Of a stretch of 64,000 bases of DNA, positions 41,793-50,920 are shown one piece after another. Numbering within the stretch: position 1 is the stretch's first letter; each line of letters begins with the position of its first letter. The notes beneath the pieces were generated by a model. The model did no database searches, had not been told where the DNA came from, and saw only the letters and a program-made list of their open reading frames with translations. This DNA comes from Bacteroidales bacterium (GTDB lineage: Bacteria; Bacteroidota; Bacteroidia; Bacteroidales; Tenuifilaceae), in the NCBI GenBank assembly GCA_016931855.1, contig JAFGDZ010000030.1, positions 1 through 64,000 on the forward strand, given 5' to 3'. Position numbers and translations under genes: made by a program.

Positions 41793-42613
41793 AACGATCT
41801 AATAACGGAGTGCAGTTTAAGTAGTCTCTCAAGTAGTTCTGGTAATAACTTTAAATTTAACATGTTAGCCCCATCAGATAAAGCCTTAGCTGGATTTGGA
41901 TGTGTTTCGATAAATAGCCCCGAAGCGCCAGTGGCTATAGCTGCTCTAGATATAGTTTCAATAAGGTCTGGGCGGCCACCAGTTACTCCAGTTGTTTGGT
42001 TTGGCTGCTGCAACGAGTGGGTTACATCCATAACCACAGGAAAACCAAAGCTCCGCATTTCTGGAATTCCCCTAAAATCAACAACCAAATCCTGGTAGCC
42101 AAAGGTTGTTCCACGCTCGGTTAGCATTACATTGCTATTTCCTGCATCAATAACCTTTTGTGCGGCAAATTGCATGGCCGATGGTGCTACAAACTGACCT
42201 TTCTTTATGTTTACAACCTTTCCCGTTTTTGCTGCTGCCACAAGTAAATCGGTTTGGCGGCACAAAAATGCTGGAATTTGCAAAATATCAACGTATTGAG
42301 CCGCAAGCGCAGCTTCTTCGGGGTTGTGAATATCGGTAACCACAGGCACATCAAATTTCTCCGATACTCTTCTCAGGATATCAAGTGCCTTCTCGTCTCC
42401 AATGCCCGAGAAAGAATCAATACGTGAGCGATTAGCCTTTCTGTACGATGCCTTAAATACATAGGGAATTTGCAGCTTGTTGGTAATCTCAACAATACGC
42501 TCGGCAATACCAAAGGTCATCTCCTCGCTCTCTACAACACAAGGCCCTGCAAGCAAAAAGAAATTTCCTGTTTCTAAATGCTTTATTTTACTAATTGATG
42601 CTAATGGGTTCAT
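41789..42613 (-). CDS. kdsA: 3-deoxy-8-phosphooctulonate synthase KdsA
   Basis: A 274-residue TIM-barrel enzyme that condenses arabinose 5-phosphate with PEP to give KDO 8-phosphate for lipopolysaccharide. Family blocks are LLAGPCVVESEEMT, FKASYRKANRSRIDSFSG, VTDIHNPEEA, ILQIPAFLCRQTDLL, MLTERGTTFGYQDLVVDFR, VVMDVTHSLQQPN. It follows rarA by 19 bp on the minus strand. Confidence 0.96.
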   Translation of the reverse strand: MNPLASISKIKHLETGNFFLLAGPCVVESEEMTFGIAERIVEITNKLQIPYVFKASYRKANRSRIDSFSGIGDEKALDILRRVSEKFDVPVVTDIHNPEEAALAAQYVDILQIPAFLCRQTDLLVAAAKTGKVVNIKKGQFVAPSAMQFAAQKVIDAGNSNVMLTERGTTFGYQDLVVDFRGIPEMRSFGFPVVMDVTHSLQQPNQTTGVTGGRPDLIETISRAAIATGASGLFIETHPNPAKALSDGANMLNLKLLPELLERLLKLHSVIRSF

Positions 42614-42632
42614 TTATATGTAGTTTTATGTG

Positions 42633-43910
42633 TTACTTATTGTACTTATCTTTCCACAGAATGGATAGCCTTTGGGCAATCTCCTTCTCCTTGCTATTCT
42701 GCTGTGGGGTGTAGAGCTGTGTTCCCGATATCTCCTTAGGCAAAAACTCCTGATCAACAAAATTTCCTTGGTAGCTATGTGCGTACTTGTAGCTTGCGCC
42801 GTAACCTAGCTCCTTCATTAGCTTTGATGGGGCATTACGCAGGTGCAGCGGAACGCTTAAGCTTCCTTTTTCCTTAACCAAGGCAATTGCGTTACCTATA
42901 GCCTCGTAGGCCGAGTTACTTTTGGGGCTTGTTGCAAGGTAAATGGCAACTTGCGATAGAACTATTCTTCCTTCGGGCATTCCAATCATGGCAACGGACT
43001 GAAAAGCGCTTGTGGCAAGAAGCAATGCGTTGGGATTAGCAAGACCAATATCCTCGGCAGCAAGTATCACCATGCGGCGCGCAATAAACTTAGGATCTTC
43101 TCCTCCCTCTAGCATACGGGCTAGCCAGTAAACAGCAGCATTGGGGTCGCTACCCCTTATTGATTTGATAAATGCCGAAATTACATCATAGTGCTGCTCG
43201 CCACCCTTATCGTAAATAGCTAAATTTTCCTGTAACCGCTCGGTTACTAGAGTGTTGTTAATTTTAATGTCTGCTTCTGGTTGTGAAGCAATTACAATCT
43301 CAAGAATATTTAGGAGTTTGCGGGCATCACCACCAGAAAAGCGGAATAGCGCCTCCGTTTCTTCAATCTCTACATTCAGCTTTTTTAAATCAACATCCTT
43401 TGTTATCGCTCTGTTTAGTAGTTGATTAAGGTCGCTTACTTCAAGAGATTTTAGTACGTACACCTGACATCGGGAAAGGAGAGGTGTAATAACCTCAAAA
43501 GAGGGATTCTCGGTTGTTGCACCAATTAGCGTTACTATACCTTGCTCCACTGCACCCAAAAGGGAATCCTGCTGGCTTTTGCTAAAGCGGTGAATCTCGT
43601 CAATAAAAAGGATGGGCGATGGGCTGTTGAAGAATTGCTGCGACTTGGATTTCTCTATAACCTCACGAACATCTTTTACTCCTGAGTTTATGGCGCTTAG
43701 TATATGAAAAGGACGATTAAGCGTTTTGGCAACAATTTTTGCAAGGGTTGTTTTACCAACTCCTGGAGGCCCCCAAAGAATAAACGAGGAGAGATTCCCT
43801 GTGTCAATCATGCGCCGTATTACGCCTTTTGCGCCAACAAGGTGCTGCTGACCAATATACTCGTCAAGATTTTGCGGACGTAATCGTTCAGCCAAAGGAA
43901 TGCTTGCCAT
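42633..43910 (-). CDS. rarA: Replication-associated recombination protein A (RarA/MgsA)
   Basis: A 425-residue AAA+ ATPase: N-terminal [22 protein letters not shown], Walker [14 protein letters not shown], Walker [17 protein letters not shown], sensor 1 [12 protein letters not shown], arginine finger region LLSRCQVY, and C-terminal tetramerisation domain with [40 protein letters not shown]. It acts at stalled replication forks. First gene of a two-gene unit with kdsA. Confidence 0.96.
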   Translation of the reverse strand: MASIPLAERLRPQNLDEYIGQQHLVGAKGVIRRMIDTGNLSSFILWGPPGVGKTTLAKIVAKTLNRPFHILSAINSGVKDVREVIEKSKSQQFFNSPSPILFIDEIHRFSKSQQDSLLGAVEQGIVTLIGATTENPSFEVITPLLSRCQVYVLKSLEVSDLNQLLNRAITKDVDLKKLNVEIEETEALFRFSGGDARKLLNILEIVIASQPEADIKINNTLVTERLQENLAIYDKGGEQHYDVISAFIKSIRGSDPNAAVYWLARMLEGGEDPKFIARRMVILAAEDIGLANPNALLLATSAFQSVAMIGMPEGRIVLSQVAIYLATSPKSNSAYEAIGNAIALVKEKGSLSVPLHLRNAPSKLMKELGYGASYKYAHSYQGNFVDQEFLPKEISGTQLYTPQQNSKEKEIAQRLSILWKDKYNK

Positions 43911-43989
43911 CTATTGTTCTATTTTGGACAAAAATAGACACTTTTTGTGTAAGAAGCGTATAAAAAATGGATATTGAAATAACTGCATT

Positions 43990-44003
43990 TAAACAATTGT
44001 TTA
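43990..44003. promoter_or_regulatory. 14-bp palindrome TAAACAATTGTTTA
   Basis: A perfect palindrome 32 bp upstream of the DUF6588 gene. It shares the core ACAATTGT with the palindrome at 49923. A candidate operator; no repressor can be named. Confidence 0.35.
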
Positions 44004-44034
44004 TATTGCACTAGAAATCATAAAAACACATGCT

Positions 44035-45096
44035 ATGAAAGCGTTTAAGATGCTAATACTTCCGCTAGCCTTTGCTGTTAGCATTGGTGGAGTTAGAGCG
44101 CAGGAAGACATTGCTACTATGCTAAAAGCGGATATTACTGATGCTAAAATACTGGCAAGGCAATACGCAAATCCTTTTGGCGAAATGTTTGGCAATAGCC
44201 TAAATGCTGGCTGGTATAATTCGGCCAAGCCCCATGGGCTTCTTGGCTTCGATATCACGTTTAATGCATCCATAGTAACAGCTCCAGCTAGCGCAAAAAG
44301 GTTCGATGTTAGTAAGCTTAATCTTAACAGCTTATCGCTAAAGCCTGGGGAGCCTAACTTAGCCCCAACCATTGCTGGTTCCAAGGGCGATGGGCCAACT
44401 ATGGTTTACTCAAAAACAGTGGGAGGAACAGAGCAAACAATGGAATTTGCGCTTCCTCCAGGAGCAGGAATTTCCGTTACTCCAATGCCTATGATTCAGG
44501 CTGCAATTGGGCTTCCCTTTAATACAGAAATTATTGGTAGATTTTTTCCAAAGGTTAATATTCCCGATGTTGGCCGCTTCTCCATGTGGGGAATAGGCGC
44601 AAAGAATGAGTTTAAGGAGTTTATTCCTGGTTTTAAGCTATTGCCAGTAAACGTATCATTAATGGTTGGTTACACCCAAATGAATTCGGAGTTTGATGTT
44701 TCCTATAAACCTGAGACTTACGCTGACGGAGGCAGCCCTGAGTCAGATTACGACAACCAAAAAATGGCTCTAAAAGCAAGGGGCTACACCGCTCGGCTAC
44801 TTGTTGGAAAGTCAATTCCGGTACTAACCGTTTATGCAGGAGTTGGGTACAGTAAATCGGTAACCGATATCGACTTGAAGGGACGTTATCCTGGCGTAGG
44901 TTTTGAAAATGGCAGTTTAAGCGTAACAAATAACGCCGATTTGCCTATAAACCCTCTTTCGTTAGGTTTTGATGACTCAGGTGTTAGCTTTAATGCCGGC
45001 TTACGCATTAAGCTTGCCATTATTGCTTTCCATTTCGATTATACTCTTGGAAAATATCCCATGTACAACGCAGGTGTTGGTGTAAGCTTTAGGTAA
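44035..45096 (+). CDS. DUF6588 family outer-membrane-like protein
   Basis: A 353-residue protein with a signal peptide (ending GGVRAQ, residue 22). The mature part, rich in beta strands, has the DUF6588 family pattern: QYANPFGEMFGNSLNAGWYNSAKPHGLLGFDITFNAS at the start, an internal MVYSKTVGGTEQTMEFALPPGAG, and a barrel-like C-terminus FHFDYTLGKYPMYNAGVGVSFR ending in Phe-Arg. Probably an outer-membrane barrel of unknown role. Confidence 0.8.
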   Translation: MKAFKMLILPLAFAVSIGGVRAQEDIATMLKADITDAKILARQYANPFGEMFGNSLNAGWYNSAKPHGLLGFDITFNASIVTAPASAKRFDVSKLNLNSLSLKPGEPNLAPTIAGSKGDGPTMVYSKTVGGTEQTMEFALPPGAGISVTPMPMIQAAIGLPFNTEIIGRFFPKVNIPDVGRFSMWGIGAKNEFKEFIPGFKLLPVNVSLMVGYTQMNSEFDVSYKPETYADGGSPESDYDNQKMALKARGYTARLLVGKSIPVLTVYAGVGYSKSVTDIDLKGRYPGVGFENGSLSVTNNADLPINPLSLGFDDSGVSFNAGLRIKLAIIAFHFDYTLGKYPMYNAGVGVSFR

Positions 45097-45126
45097 AGGC
45101 TATTAGCATTATAAAAATAGGGGCAC

Positions 45127-46956
45127 TTATTTGCCCCTATTTTTATTGTCACCTTTTCCTCTAACGGGTTTCTTTGCGCTATGCTTACTAGCATTCTCTT
45201 TCCTAAAGCTATCGTCTTTCTTATACCAAAAAAAGTGGCTCCGCTGCTTTAGCTTATCATCCTTACTTTTTGCCACAAAAACAGGCTCTCCAGTATAAGG
45301 ATCAGTACCTGTATAAAAAATAGTTGATGCTAAAGTCATTGGTGTTGGGGTAAAATCCTGAACCTGCTCTAGCTTAAAGTTTAAAGCCTTAGTTCGTTCG
45401 GCCAAACCCTTCATGCTTTTCTCTGTACTTCCTGGATGACTAGATATAAAGTAGGGTATAAGTTGCTGATTTAATGAGTACTTATGATTTAGGTCATCAA
45501 ATGCAACTTTAAGCTTAGCAAACAGGCTGAACGATGGTTTTCGCATCAACCTAAGCACCTCATCCTCGGTGTGCTCTGGTGCTACCTTTAATCGTCCTGA
45601 AACATGGTTCTTAAACACCTCGTCAAGGTATTTCCTGTTGGCGGGTAAATCGCTGTCAATAAACATATCGTAGCGAATGCCACTGCCTATAAATGCTTTC
45701 TTTATAAATTTTAGCGAACGTACTTTTTGGTATAGATCTAGCAAATGCCCATGATCGTTATCTAAATTCTTACAAATAGCAGGATGAATGCAAGAGTAAC
45801 GTTTACACTTTTTGCATATACTTAAATCCTTTCCCTGCATCCGGTACATATTTGCCGATGGGCCTCCTATATCGGATAGATAACCCTTAAAATCGGGCAT
45901 AGAACCAATTTGTTCGGCTTCTTTAAGTATTGATTTCTCTGACCGGCTCGATATAAATTTTCCCTGATGAGCCGAGATAGTACAAAAGCTGCACCCCCCA
46001 AAGCATCCCCGGTGTATGTTAATGGAGTGCTTAATCATTTCCCATGCAGGAATAGCTCCCTTTCCGTTGTACCTGGGGTGCGGTGCGCGCATATAGGGTA
46101 AATCCCACCAGCTGTCCATTTCATCTACTGTGGGCGGAAGGTATGCTGTGTTTACTACTACTGCACCAGACTCAATAGGCTCAATCATCCTTTTGGGAAT
46201 CATAGAGTTACTCTCAATCTCAATTTTTACAAAATTATCTCCAAAGGCTTTTTTGCTTTTCTTGCACTCCTCATAGCTGTTTAGTGTAATTGTATCATCA
46301 CTATTAACATAACGACTATAATCATTTGTTATAAAGGCAGTTTGAGGGATATTAGTTAAACTTTTGATTGAAGCACCTTTGTCCATCAACGCAGCAATTT
46401 CTACTATAGCCTTTTCACCCATTCCGTAAACCAGAATATCGGCCTTTGAATCGGCCAGAATGCTTGGGAAAATCTTATCGCTCCAGTAATCGTAATGGGT
46501 AAGTCGCCTTAACGAGGCCTCAATTCCGCCAAGTACAACAGGAGTATCTGGGTAAAGCTTCTTAAGTATATTGGAGTAAACCATTGTAGCATAATCGGGT
46601 CTATATCCCGCTTTGCCGTCGGGAGTGTAAGCATCGTCGCTTCGCAGCCGCTTATTTGCAGTGTAGTGGTTAACCATTGAATCCATGCTACCCGATGTAA
46701 TAGCAAAGAACAGTCGGGGTTCTCCTAACTTTTTGAAGTCGCGAAGGTCATCACGCCAATTTGGCTGAGGAATAACCGCAACTCTATAGCCTGCACGCTC
46801 AAGTACACGTCCAATTACTGCAGCACCAAACGATGGGTGATCAATGTAGGCATCTCCCGTAAAAAGAATAATATCTGCCTGATCCCATTCTAGCTTCTCC
46901 ATCTCCTTCTTTGAGGTGGGAAGGAAAAGACCTGTGCCTGAACTTTTTATAGACAT
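45127..46956 (-). CDS. YgiQ family radical SAM protein
   Basis: A 609-residue radical SAM protein. N-terminal domain WDQADIILFTGDAYIDHPSFG; radical SAM cluster motif in HRGCFGGCSFCTIS (CxxxCxxC, about residues 318-325). A second Cys group, CKKCKRYSCIHPAIC, follows near residue 395. A basic, low-complexity tail ends the protein (KKPVRGKGDNKNRGK). Substrate unknown for this family. Follows queA by 26 bp on the same strand. Confidence 0.93.
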   Translation of the reverse strand: MSIKSSGTGLFLPTSKKEMEKLEWDQADIILFTGDAYIDHPSFGAAVIGRVLERAGYRVAVIPQPNWRDDLRDFKKLGEPRLFFAITSGSMDSMVNHYTANKRLRSDDAYTPDGKAGYRPDYATMVYSNILKKLYPDTPVVLGGIEASLRRLTHYDYWSDKIFPSILADSKADILVYGMGEKAIVEIAALMDKGASIKSLTNIPQTAFITNDYSRYVNSDDTITLNSYEECKKSKKAFGDNFVKIEIESNSMIPKRMIEPIESGAVVVNTAYLPPTVDEMDSWWDLPYMRAPHPRYNGKGAIPAWEMIKHSINIHRGCFGGCSFCTISAHQGKFISSRSEKSILKEAEQIGSMPDFKGYLSDIGGPSANMYRMQGKDLSICKKCKRYSCIHPAICKNLDNDHGHLLDLYQKVRSLKFIKKAFIGSGIRYDMFIDSDLPANRKYLDEVFKNHVSGRLKVAPEHTEDEVLRLMRKPSFSLFAKLKVAFDDLNHKYSLNQQLIPYFISSHPGSTEKSMKGLAERTKALNFKLEQVQDFTPTPMTLASTIFYTGTDPYTGEPVFVAKSKDDKLKQRSHFFWYKKDDSFRKENASKHSAKKPVRGKGDNKNRGK

Positions 46957-46982
46957 TTGCTTGTTATCTCCTTTATATCCAA

Positions 46983-48209
46983 TTACTTTAATGCATTACA
47001 CTTTTCAAGAAAAGAGCTGTCCCCATAGCTAAGGAATCTAAAGCCATTCCAAAGGGCGTAATCATAAATCGTTTTCCAATCATCGCCAATAAAGGCAGAC
47101 ACCAGAAGAAGCAGCGTGCTTTTTGGTTGATGAAAGTTTGTAACTATCTTGCCAACAAACTTAAACTGGTATCCGGGTACTATAATTATTCTGGTTGATG
47201 CTGATAAGAATTCAAGACCATTCGCTTCAAGATAGCTTAATAGGGCCAAAAGAGCCTCCTGGGGCTCAATACTTACGTTAAGCGTATATGGATCCCATTG
47301 TTCAACGAAGGGTTCAAAAACACCTTCCGCATTGCTTAGTAGCTTTGCTGCCAACCAGTAAAGGCTCTCCAGCGTTCTAACCGACGTTGTGCCAACAGCA
47401 ACACACTTACCCTGTGCAGCAATAAGCTGTTCCAGTAATTTTTTCGACACATAGATATGCTCTGTGTGCATGTCATGATCCGCAATAGTCTCTGTTTTAA
47501 CTGGTTTAAATGTACCGGCACCAACATGTAGGGTTAGCTCACCAATAGTAACCCCTTTTGCCTGTAAGCGTGTAATTACATTGCTAGTAAAGTGAAGTCC
47601 AGCAGTAGGTGCAGCCACAGATCCTTCAGGACGGGCGTAAACCGTTTGGTACCGCAACCGGTCATCCCGTTCGGGCTCCCTGTTCAGGTAAGGTGGAATG
47701 GGAACTTCGCCAAATAGCTCAATAATCTGGGCAAAGGTGTAGGATTGGTTATCCCACGAGAACTTAACGTAAGCCCCATCGGGGGTTCGCTCCACCAGAT
47801 GCGCGGTAAGGGTTAAATTGCATTGTGCATTGTATGCCTGTAGGTCTTCTGATTTCCATCGCTTTATGTTGCCAACAATACACTTCCATGTTACTTCGCT
47901 TGTACTGGTAAACGCAACCTGATAATCCTTTGGTTTCTCAGGATCAAGAATAAATATCTCTATAGTGGCTCCCGTCGATTTGGCAAAGAAGAGTCTGGCC
48001 TGTACAACCTTTGTATTATTAAACACAAGCAAATCGCCAGGGCTAATTAGCTCTGTGATACTGGAGAATACAGCCTCCCGAATAGTGCTATCCTTATAAA
48101 TCAGCAGCTTCGATGCGTCGCGCTGAGCTAACGGGTGCTTTGCTATTCTTTCATCGGGCAACGGATAATCAAAATCGCTTATCGAAATGTTCTTTACTGA
48201 GGTTTTCAA
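46983..48209 (-). CDS. queA: S-adenosylmethionine:tRNA ribosyltransferase-isomerase QueA
   Basis: QueA transfers and rearranges the ribosyl moiety of SAM onto 7-aminomethyl-7-deazaguanine in tRNA to form epoxyqueuosine. Blocks DYPLPDERIAKHPLAQRDASKLL, FNNTKVVQARLFF, SVAAPTAGLHFT and NFHQPKSTLLLLVSAF are typical. The start is TTG either way: a frame to 48254 would begin inside a TACTTTTG -7 box, so the TTG at 48209 (AGGCGG upstream) is preferred, giving 408 residues. No ATG lies in the upstream frame. The C-terminus is full length. Confidence 0.93.
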   Translation of the reverse strand: MKTSVKNISISDFDYPLPDERIAKHPLAQRDASKLLIYKDSTIREAVFSSITELISPGDLLVFNNTKVVQARLFFAKSTGATIEIFILDPEKPKDYQVAFTSTSEVTWKCIVGNIKRWKSEDLQAYNAQCNLTLTAHLVERTPDGAYVKFSWDNQSYTFAQIIELFGEVPIPPYLNREPERDDRLRYQTVYARPEGSVAAPTAGLHFTSNVITRLQAKGVTIGELTLHVGAGTFKPVKTETIADHDMHTEHIYVSKKLLEQLIAAQGKCVAVGTTSVRTLESLYWLAAKLLSNAEGVFEPFVEQWDPYTLNVSIEPQEALLALLSYLEANGLEFLSASTRIIIVPGYQFKFVGKIVTNFHQPKSTLLLLVSAFIGDDWKTIYDYALWNGFRFLSYGDSSFLEKCNALK

Positions 48210-48243
48210 GGTAATTCCGCCTAAATAAGTTAAATTTGCCCCG

Positions 48244-48251
48244 CAAAAGTA
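48244..48251 (-). promoter_or_regulatory. -7 box of queA
   Basis: TACTTTTG on the minus strand, exact TAnnTTTG, 34 nt before the TTG start at 48209. No clear TTTG 19 nt upstream. Confidence 0.5.
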
Positions 48252-48291
48252 CAATTTTTATTATCAATTAGGATTAACAATACTTGATTCA

Positions 48292-49401
48292 ATGAGGTGC
48301 AGTGTAGGCGATAAGGTTCGTTTTTTGAATGATGTAGGCGGAGGTAAGGTTGTCCGTCTTATCGACAAAAGAATGGTGCTGGTTGAAACCGAGGATGGCT
48401 TTGAAATGCCCGTTTTAGATAGCGAACTTATTGTTATTGATTCGGTTAGCGAGCAAGTGCTAGTTAAATCGGATAATCGCCATAATGTGCCTACTCCACA
48501 AAAAGGTAACCGGAATAAAACGGCAGCTTATGCTACTGAAGAGGACATTGATGATGATTTTTCTTTTCCCCAGCAGCTATCTCGCCATCAACCTCTTTCT
48601 CAGGAAAAAGATCCCGATGGCGATTCTGTTGCGCTGTTACTTGCTTTTGTTCCTACAAACCAGCAAAAGAAAACAGACTCCGATCAGAATTTATACATTG
48701 TTAACGATAGCTCATACAGGGTTGCTTACTCTGTAGCCCTTTGGGCAGTTGATGAGGTAAAGCCAATTGCCTCTGGAGTCTTAATGCCTGATACAAAAGA
48801 GCTTTTACATAACTTCTCAAGGGAGGAATTAACGAATCAGTTGGTTATTAACGTTCAGTCCCTATTCTTTAAGAATAGAAACTTTGTGGTTCAACAACCA
48901 GAGTTTTACGACTTAAACATTAACCCTGCTAAATTCTATAAGGAAGGGGCTTATACCGACAATGATTTCTTCGAAGAAAAGGCCATTGTTTACTCCGTTG
49001 CCGATACGCGTAAAGAGGAGATACTAAAGTCGTTATCAGCAAAAGCTATTCATGAGGCCATAAAGGAAAAGGAGAAGCCCCTAGGCAATAAAACGGTAAA
49101 GCCAAAGTTAGAGAATGCCGATACCGAAGAAATTGATCTTCATATTCATGAGCTAATAGAAAACCCAAAAGGACTTGAACCAGTTGAGATTCTTGATATT
49201 CAGATGGCCAGATTTACCACCGCACTTGAGGGAGGAATTAAAGCAAGCACCAAAAAAATGGTTTTTATACACGGCGTGGGTAACGGTAAGCTAAAACACG
49301 AAATTCGTAAAGTTTTAGATAAGCAGTATGGCAAATACCGATACCAAGATGCTTCATTTAAGGAGTACGGCTTTGGTGCAACCATTGTATTTTTACGTTA
49401 A
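48292..49401 (+). CDS. DUF2027 and Smr domain protein
   Basis: A 369-residue cytoplasmic protein. N-terminal region (about 1-60) resembles an SH3/Tudor-like fold (SVGDKVRFLNDVGGGKVVRLIDKRMVLVETEDGFEMPVLDSELIVI). A middle DUF2027 domain (about 100-235) follows. A C-terminal Smr endonuclease-like domain (about 285-369) has EIDLHIHELI and VFIHGVGNGKLKHEIRKVLD. Smr domains cut RNA or DNA in MutS2-like proteins. The combination is typical of Bacteroidota. Divergent from queA. Confidence 0.87.
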   Translation: MRCSVGDKVRFLNDVGGGKVVRLIDKRMVLVETEDGFEMPVLDSELIVIDSVSEQVLVKSDNRHNVPTPQKGNRNKTAAYATEEDIDDDFSFPQQLSRHQPLSQEKDPDGDSVALLLAFVPTNQQKKTDSDQNLYIVNDSSYRVAYSVALWAVDEVKPIASGVLMPDTKELLHNFSREELTNQLVINVQSLFFKNRNFVVQQPEFYDLNINPAKFYKEGAYTDNDFFEEKAIVYSVADTRKEEILKSLSAKAIHEAIKEKEKPLGNKTVKPKLENADTEEIDLHIHELIENPKGLEPVEILDIQMARFTTALEGGIKASTKKMVFIHGVGNGKLKHEIRKVLDKQYGKYRYQDASFKEYGFGATIVFLR

Positions 49402-49422
49402 TCGTTGTTAAACATAATTAAA

Positions 49423-49820
49423 AGAAGAGTAGTTCGTTCTATCGCCGCAGGTTTACCTGAGGAGGAAAGTCCGGGCAACATAGGGCACCATGCTTCCTAA
49501 CGGGAAGATGTTCGCGAGGGCATAGTAGCGTAACAGAAAATAACCGTCTTGTTGGTTTCCAACGAGATAAGGGTGAAAAGGTGGGGTAAGAGCCCACCGG
49601 TTTTCGTGGCAACACGGAAAGCCGTACGCCTCATGGGTTGAAAGACCATGTATATCATGAACCCAAAAGGTACAGTGCTGCTCGCGCTGGTTCTGCTTGC
49701 AGAAGTCATGAGGGGTAGGTCGCTCGAACTAATTGGTGACAATTAGGCTAGATAGATGATAGAGGCTCTATTTCGAAAGGAATAGGGTACAGAACCCGGC
49801 TTACAGAACTACTCTTTCTT
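49423..49820 (+). ncRNA. rnpB: RNase P RNA (M1 RNA)
   Basis: The ends pair as helix P1 (GAAGAGTAGTTC near 49424 with GAACTACTCTTTC near 49807). The universally conserved core GAGGAAAGTCCGGGC is at 49462-49476. GGTAAGAGCCCACCGG follows in the middle, and the 3' core ACAGAACCCGGCTTACAG lies near 49790-49806. This is the type A layout for tRNA 5' maturation. A T-rich stretch after P1 acts as terminator. Ends are approximate to a few nucleotides. Confidence 0.96.
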
Positions 49821-49829
49821 TTTTCTTAA

Positions 49830-50397
49830 AATACCTCTCTTTAGGTGATATATTATGTGAAGTAATTATCACGTTCCATTTTCTTTCGTGTTCAACCACT
49901 CTTTGAATCGTATTTCCTTTAAGTTACAATTGTAACATCCTCGTGTTTCGTTTGAAATTGGTTACGCATGAATACCCCAACTAATTTAAACAGCAATTAG
50001 TAGTGGTAGCTGGTTTCATAGTGGGCAATTTCAGGGTAGGGGGGCGGAAGGATGCTGTTTACATATGTACTGCATTCAGAGCGACCGACAACTGCGTTTT
50101 AGAGGTACGCCCTTCATTAAGTTATTAAATTCAGTTGATACATCAATTACTTCGTATTTATATTTATAACATACTCTATATCAATATATTAAAGCATTTA
50201 TATACGATTATACTTTAACTTTACTTAGAGACACTTCCCGCAAATCACCTAAAATAGGCTTTTATTAACGCTCACATCATTATTAACCAGTGTTTTATTT
50301 AACTTACTTAAGTTGTAACTTCAATTAATTATGGCTCATTCTGCACAGATTATAGCTCATGTAAACAACAAAAGATGCCTACGTACTGGCGCTCCAT
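49830..50397. other. Gene-free segment after rnpB
   Basis: No convincing gene in about 570 bp. It contains a 14-bp palindrome GTTACAATTGTAAC (49923-49936), a GC-richer island (about 50000-50110: TAGTGGTAGCTGG, GGGTAGGGGGGCGGAAGG) and long AT-rich stretches. The GC-richer island has an open frame of about 59 codons without a start. It could be a decayed gene or an unrecognised RNA. Confidence 0.5.
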
Positions 50398-50428
50398 TTT
50401 GCATATGACTAAAAGGTAGTTATATTTG
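50398..50428 (+). promoter_or_regulatory. Promoter of the XRE regulator gene
   Basis: TTTG (50398-50401), 19 nt, TATATTTG (50421-50428): exact consensus pair, 42 nt before the ATG. Confidence 0.78.
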
Positions 50429-50470
50429 TGAACAGGTTACGCACTCATAAATGTTTACACATATAATTGT

Positions 50471-50863
50471 ATGGAACAAGGTATTTCAACTCGGCTGCAG
50501 GTAATATTTGAAATGGAAGGGATTACCGCCTCTATTTTTGCCGACAAAATAGGTGTGCAGCGTAGCGCAATATCTCACATTCTATCGGGGAGAAATAAGC
50601 CAGGATTTGACTTACTCCAAAAAATTATAGCAAACTACCCAAACATCAGCACAGAATGGCTCATTTCAGGCAATGGAGAACCGTATAAACAGCCTGCACC
50701 ACCCAAGCAGCCTAGTCTTTTCGATAAGCCCATGGCAACCGAGCCTTTGAGTAAGATTACAAATGTAACCCAAGGGGCTTTTGGTGGTTTACAAGGCCGT
50801 ACTATAGAGCGCATAGTTATTTTCTATAGCGACAAAACCTTTGAAACCTACAATCCGCAGTAA
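50471..50863 (+). CDS. XRE family transcriptional regulator
   Basis: A 130-residue protein: N-terminal HTH_3 (about residues 7-62: RLQVIFEMEGITASIFADKIGVQRSAISHILSGRNKPGFDLLQKII), with the winged-type extension NISTEWLISGNGEPY, then a Pro-rich linker and a C-terminal region of about 45 residues (GRTIERIVIFYSDKTFETY) that may dimerise. Target unknown. A consensus promoter and a long gene-free segment lie upstream. pyrD follows after 57 bp. Confidence 0.88.
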   Translation: MEQGISTRLQVIFEMEGITASIFADKIGVQRSAISHILSGRNKPGFDLLQKIIANYPNISTEWLISGNGEPYKQPAPPKQPSLFDKPMATEPLSKITNVTQGAFGGLQGRTIERIVIFYSDKTFETYNPQ

Positions 50864-50920
50864 AGGGAAACGTTTTTTGGCAGTAACCTATCGATTGTGT
50901 AGTTTTGCGAAAAATTTCCT

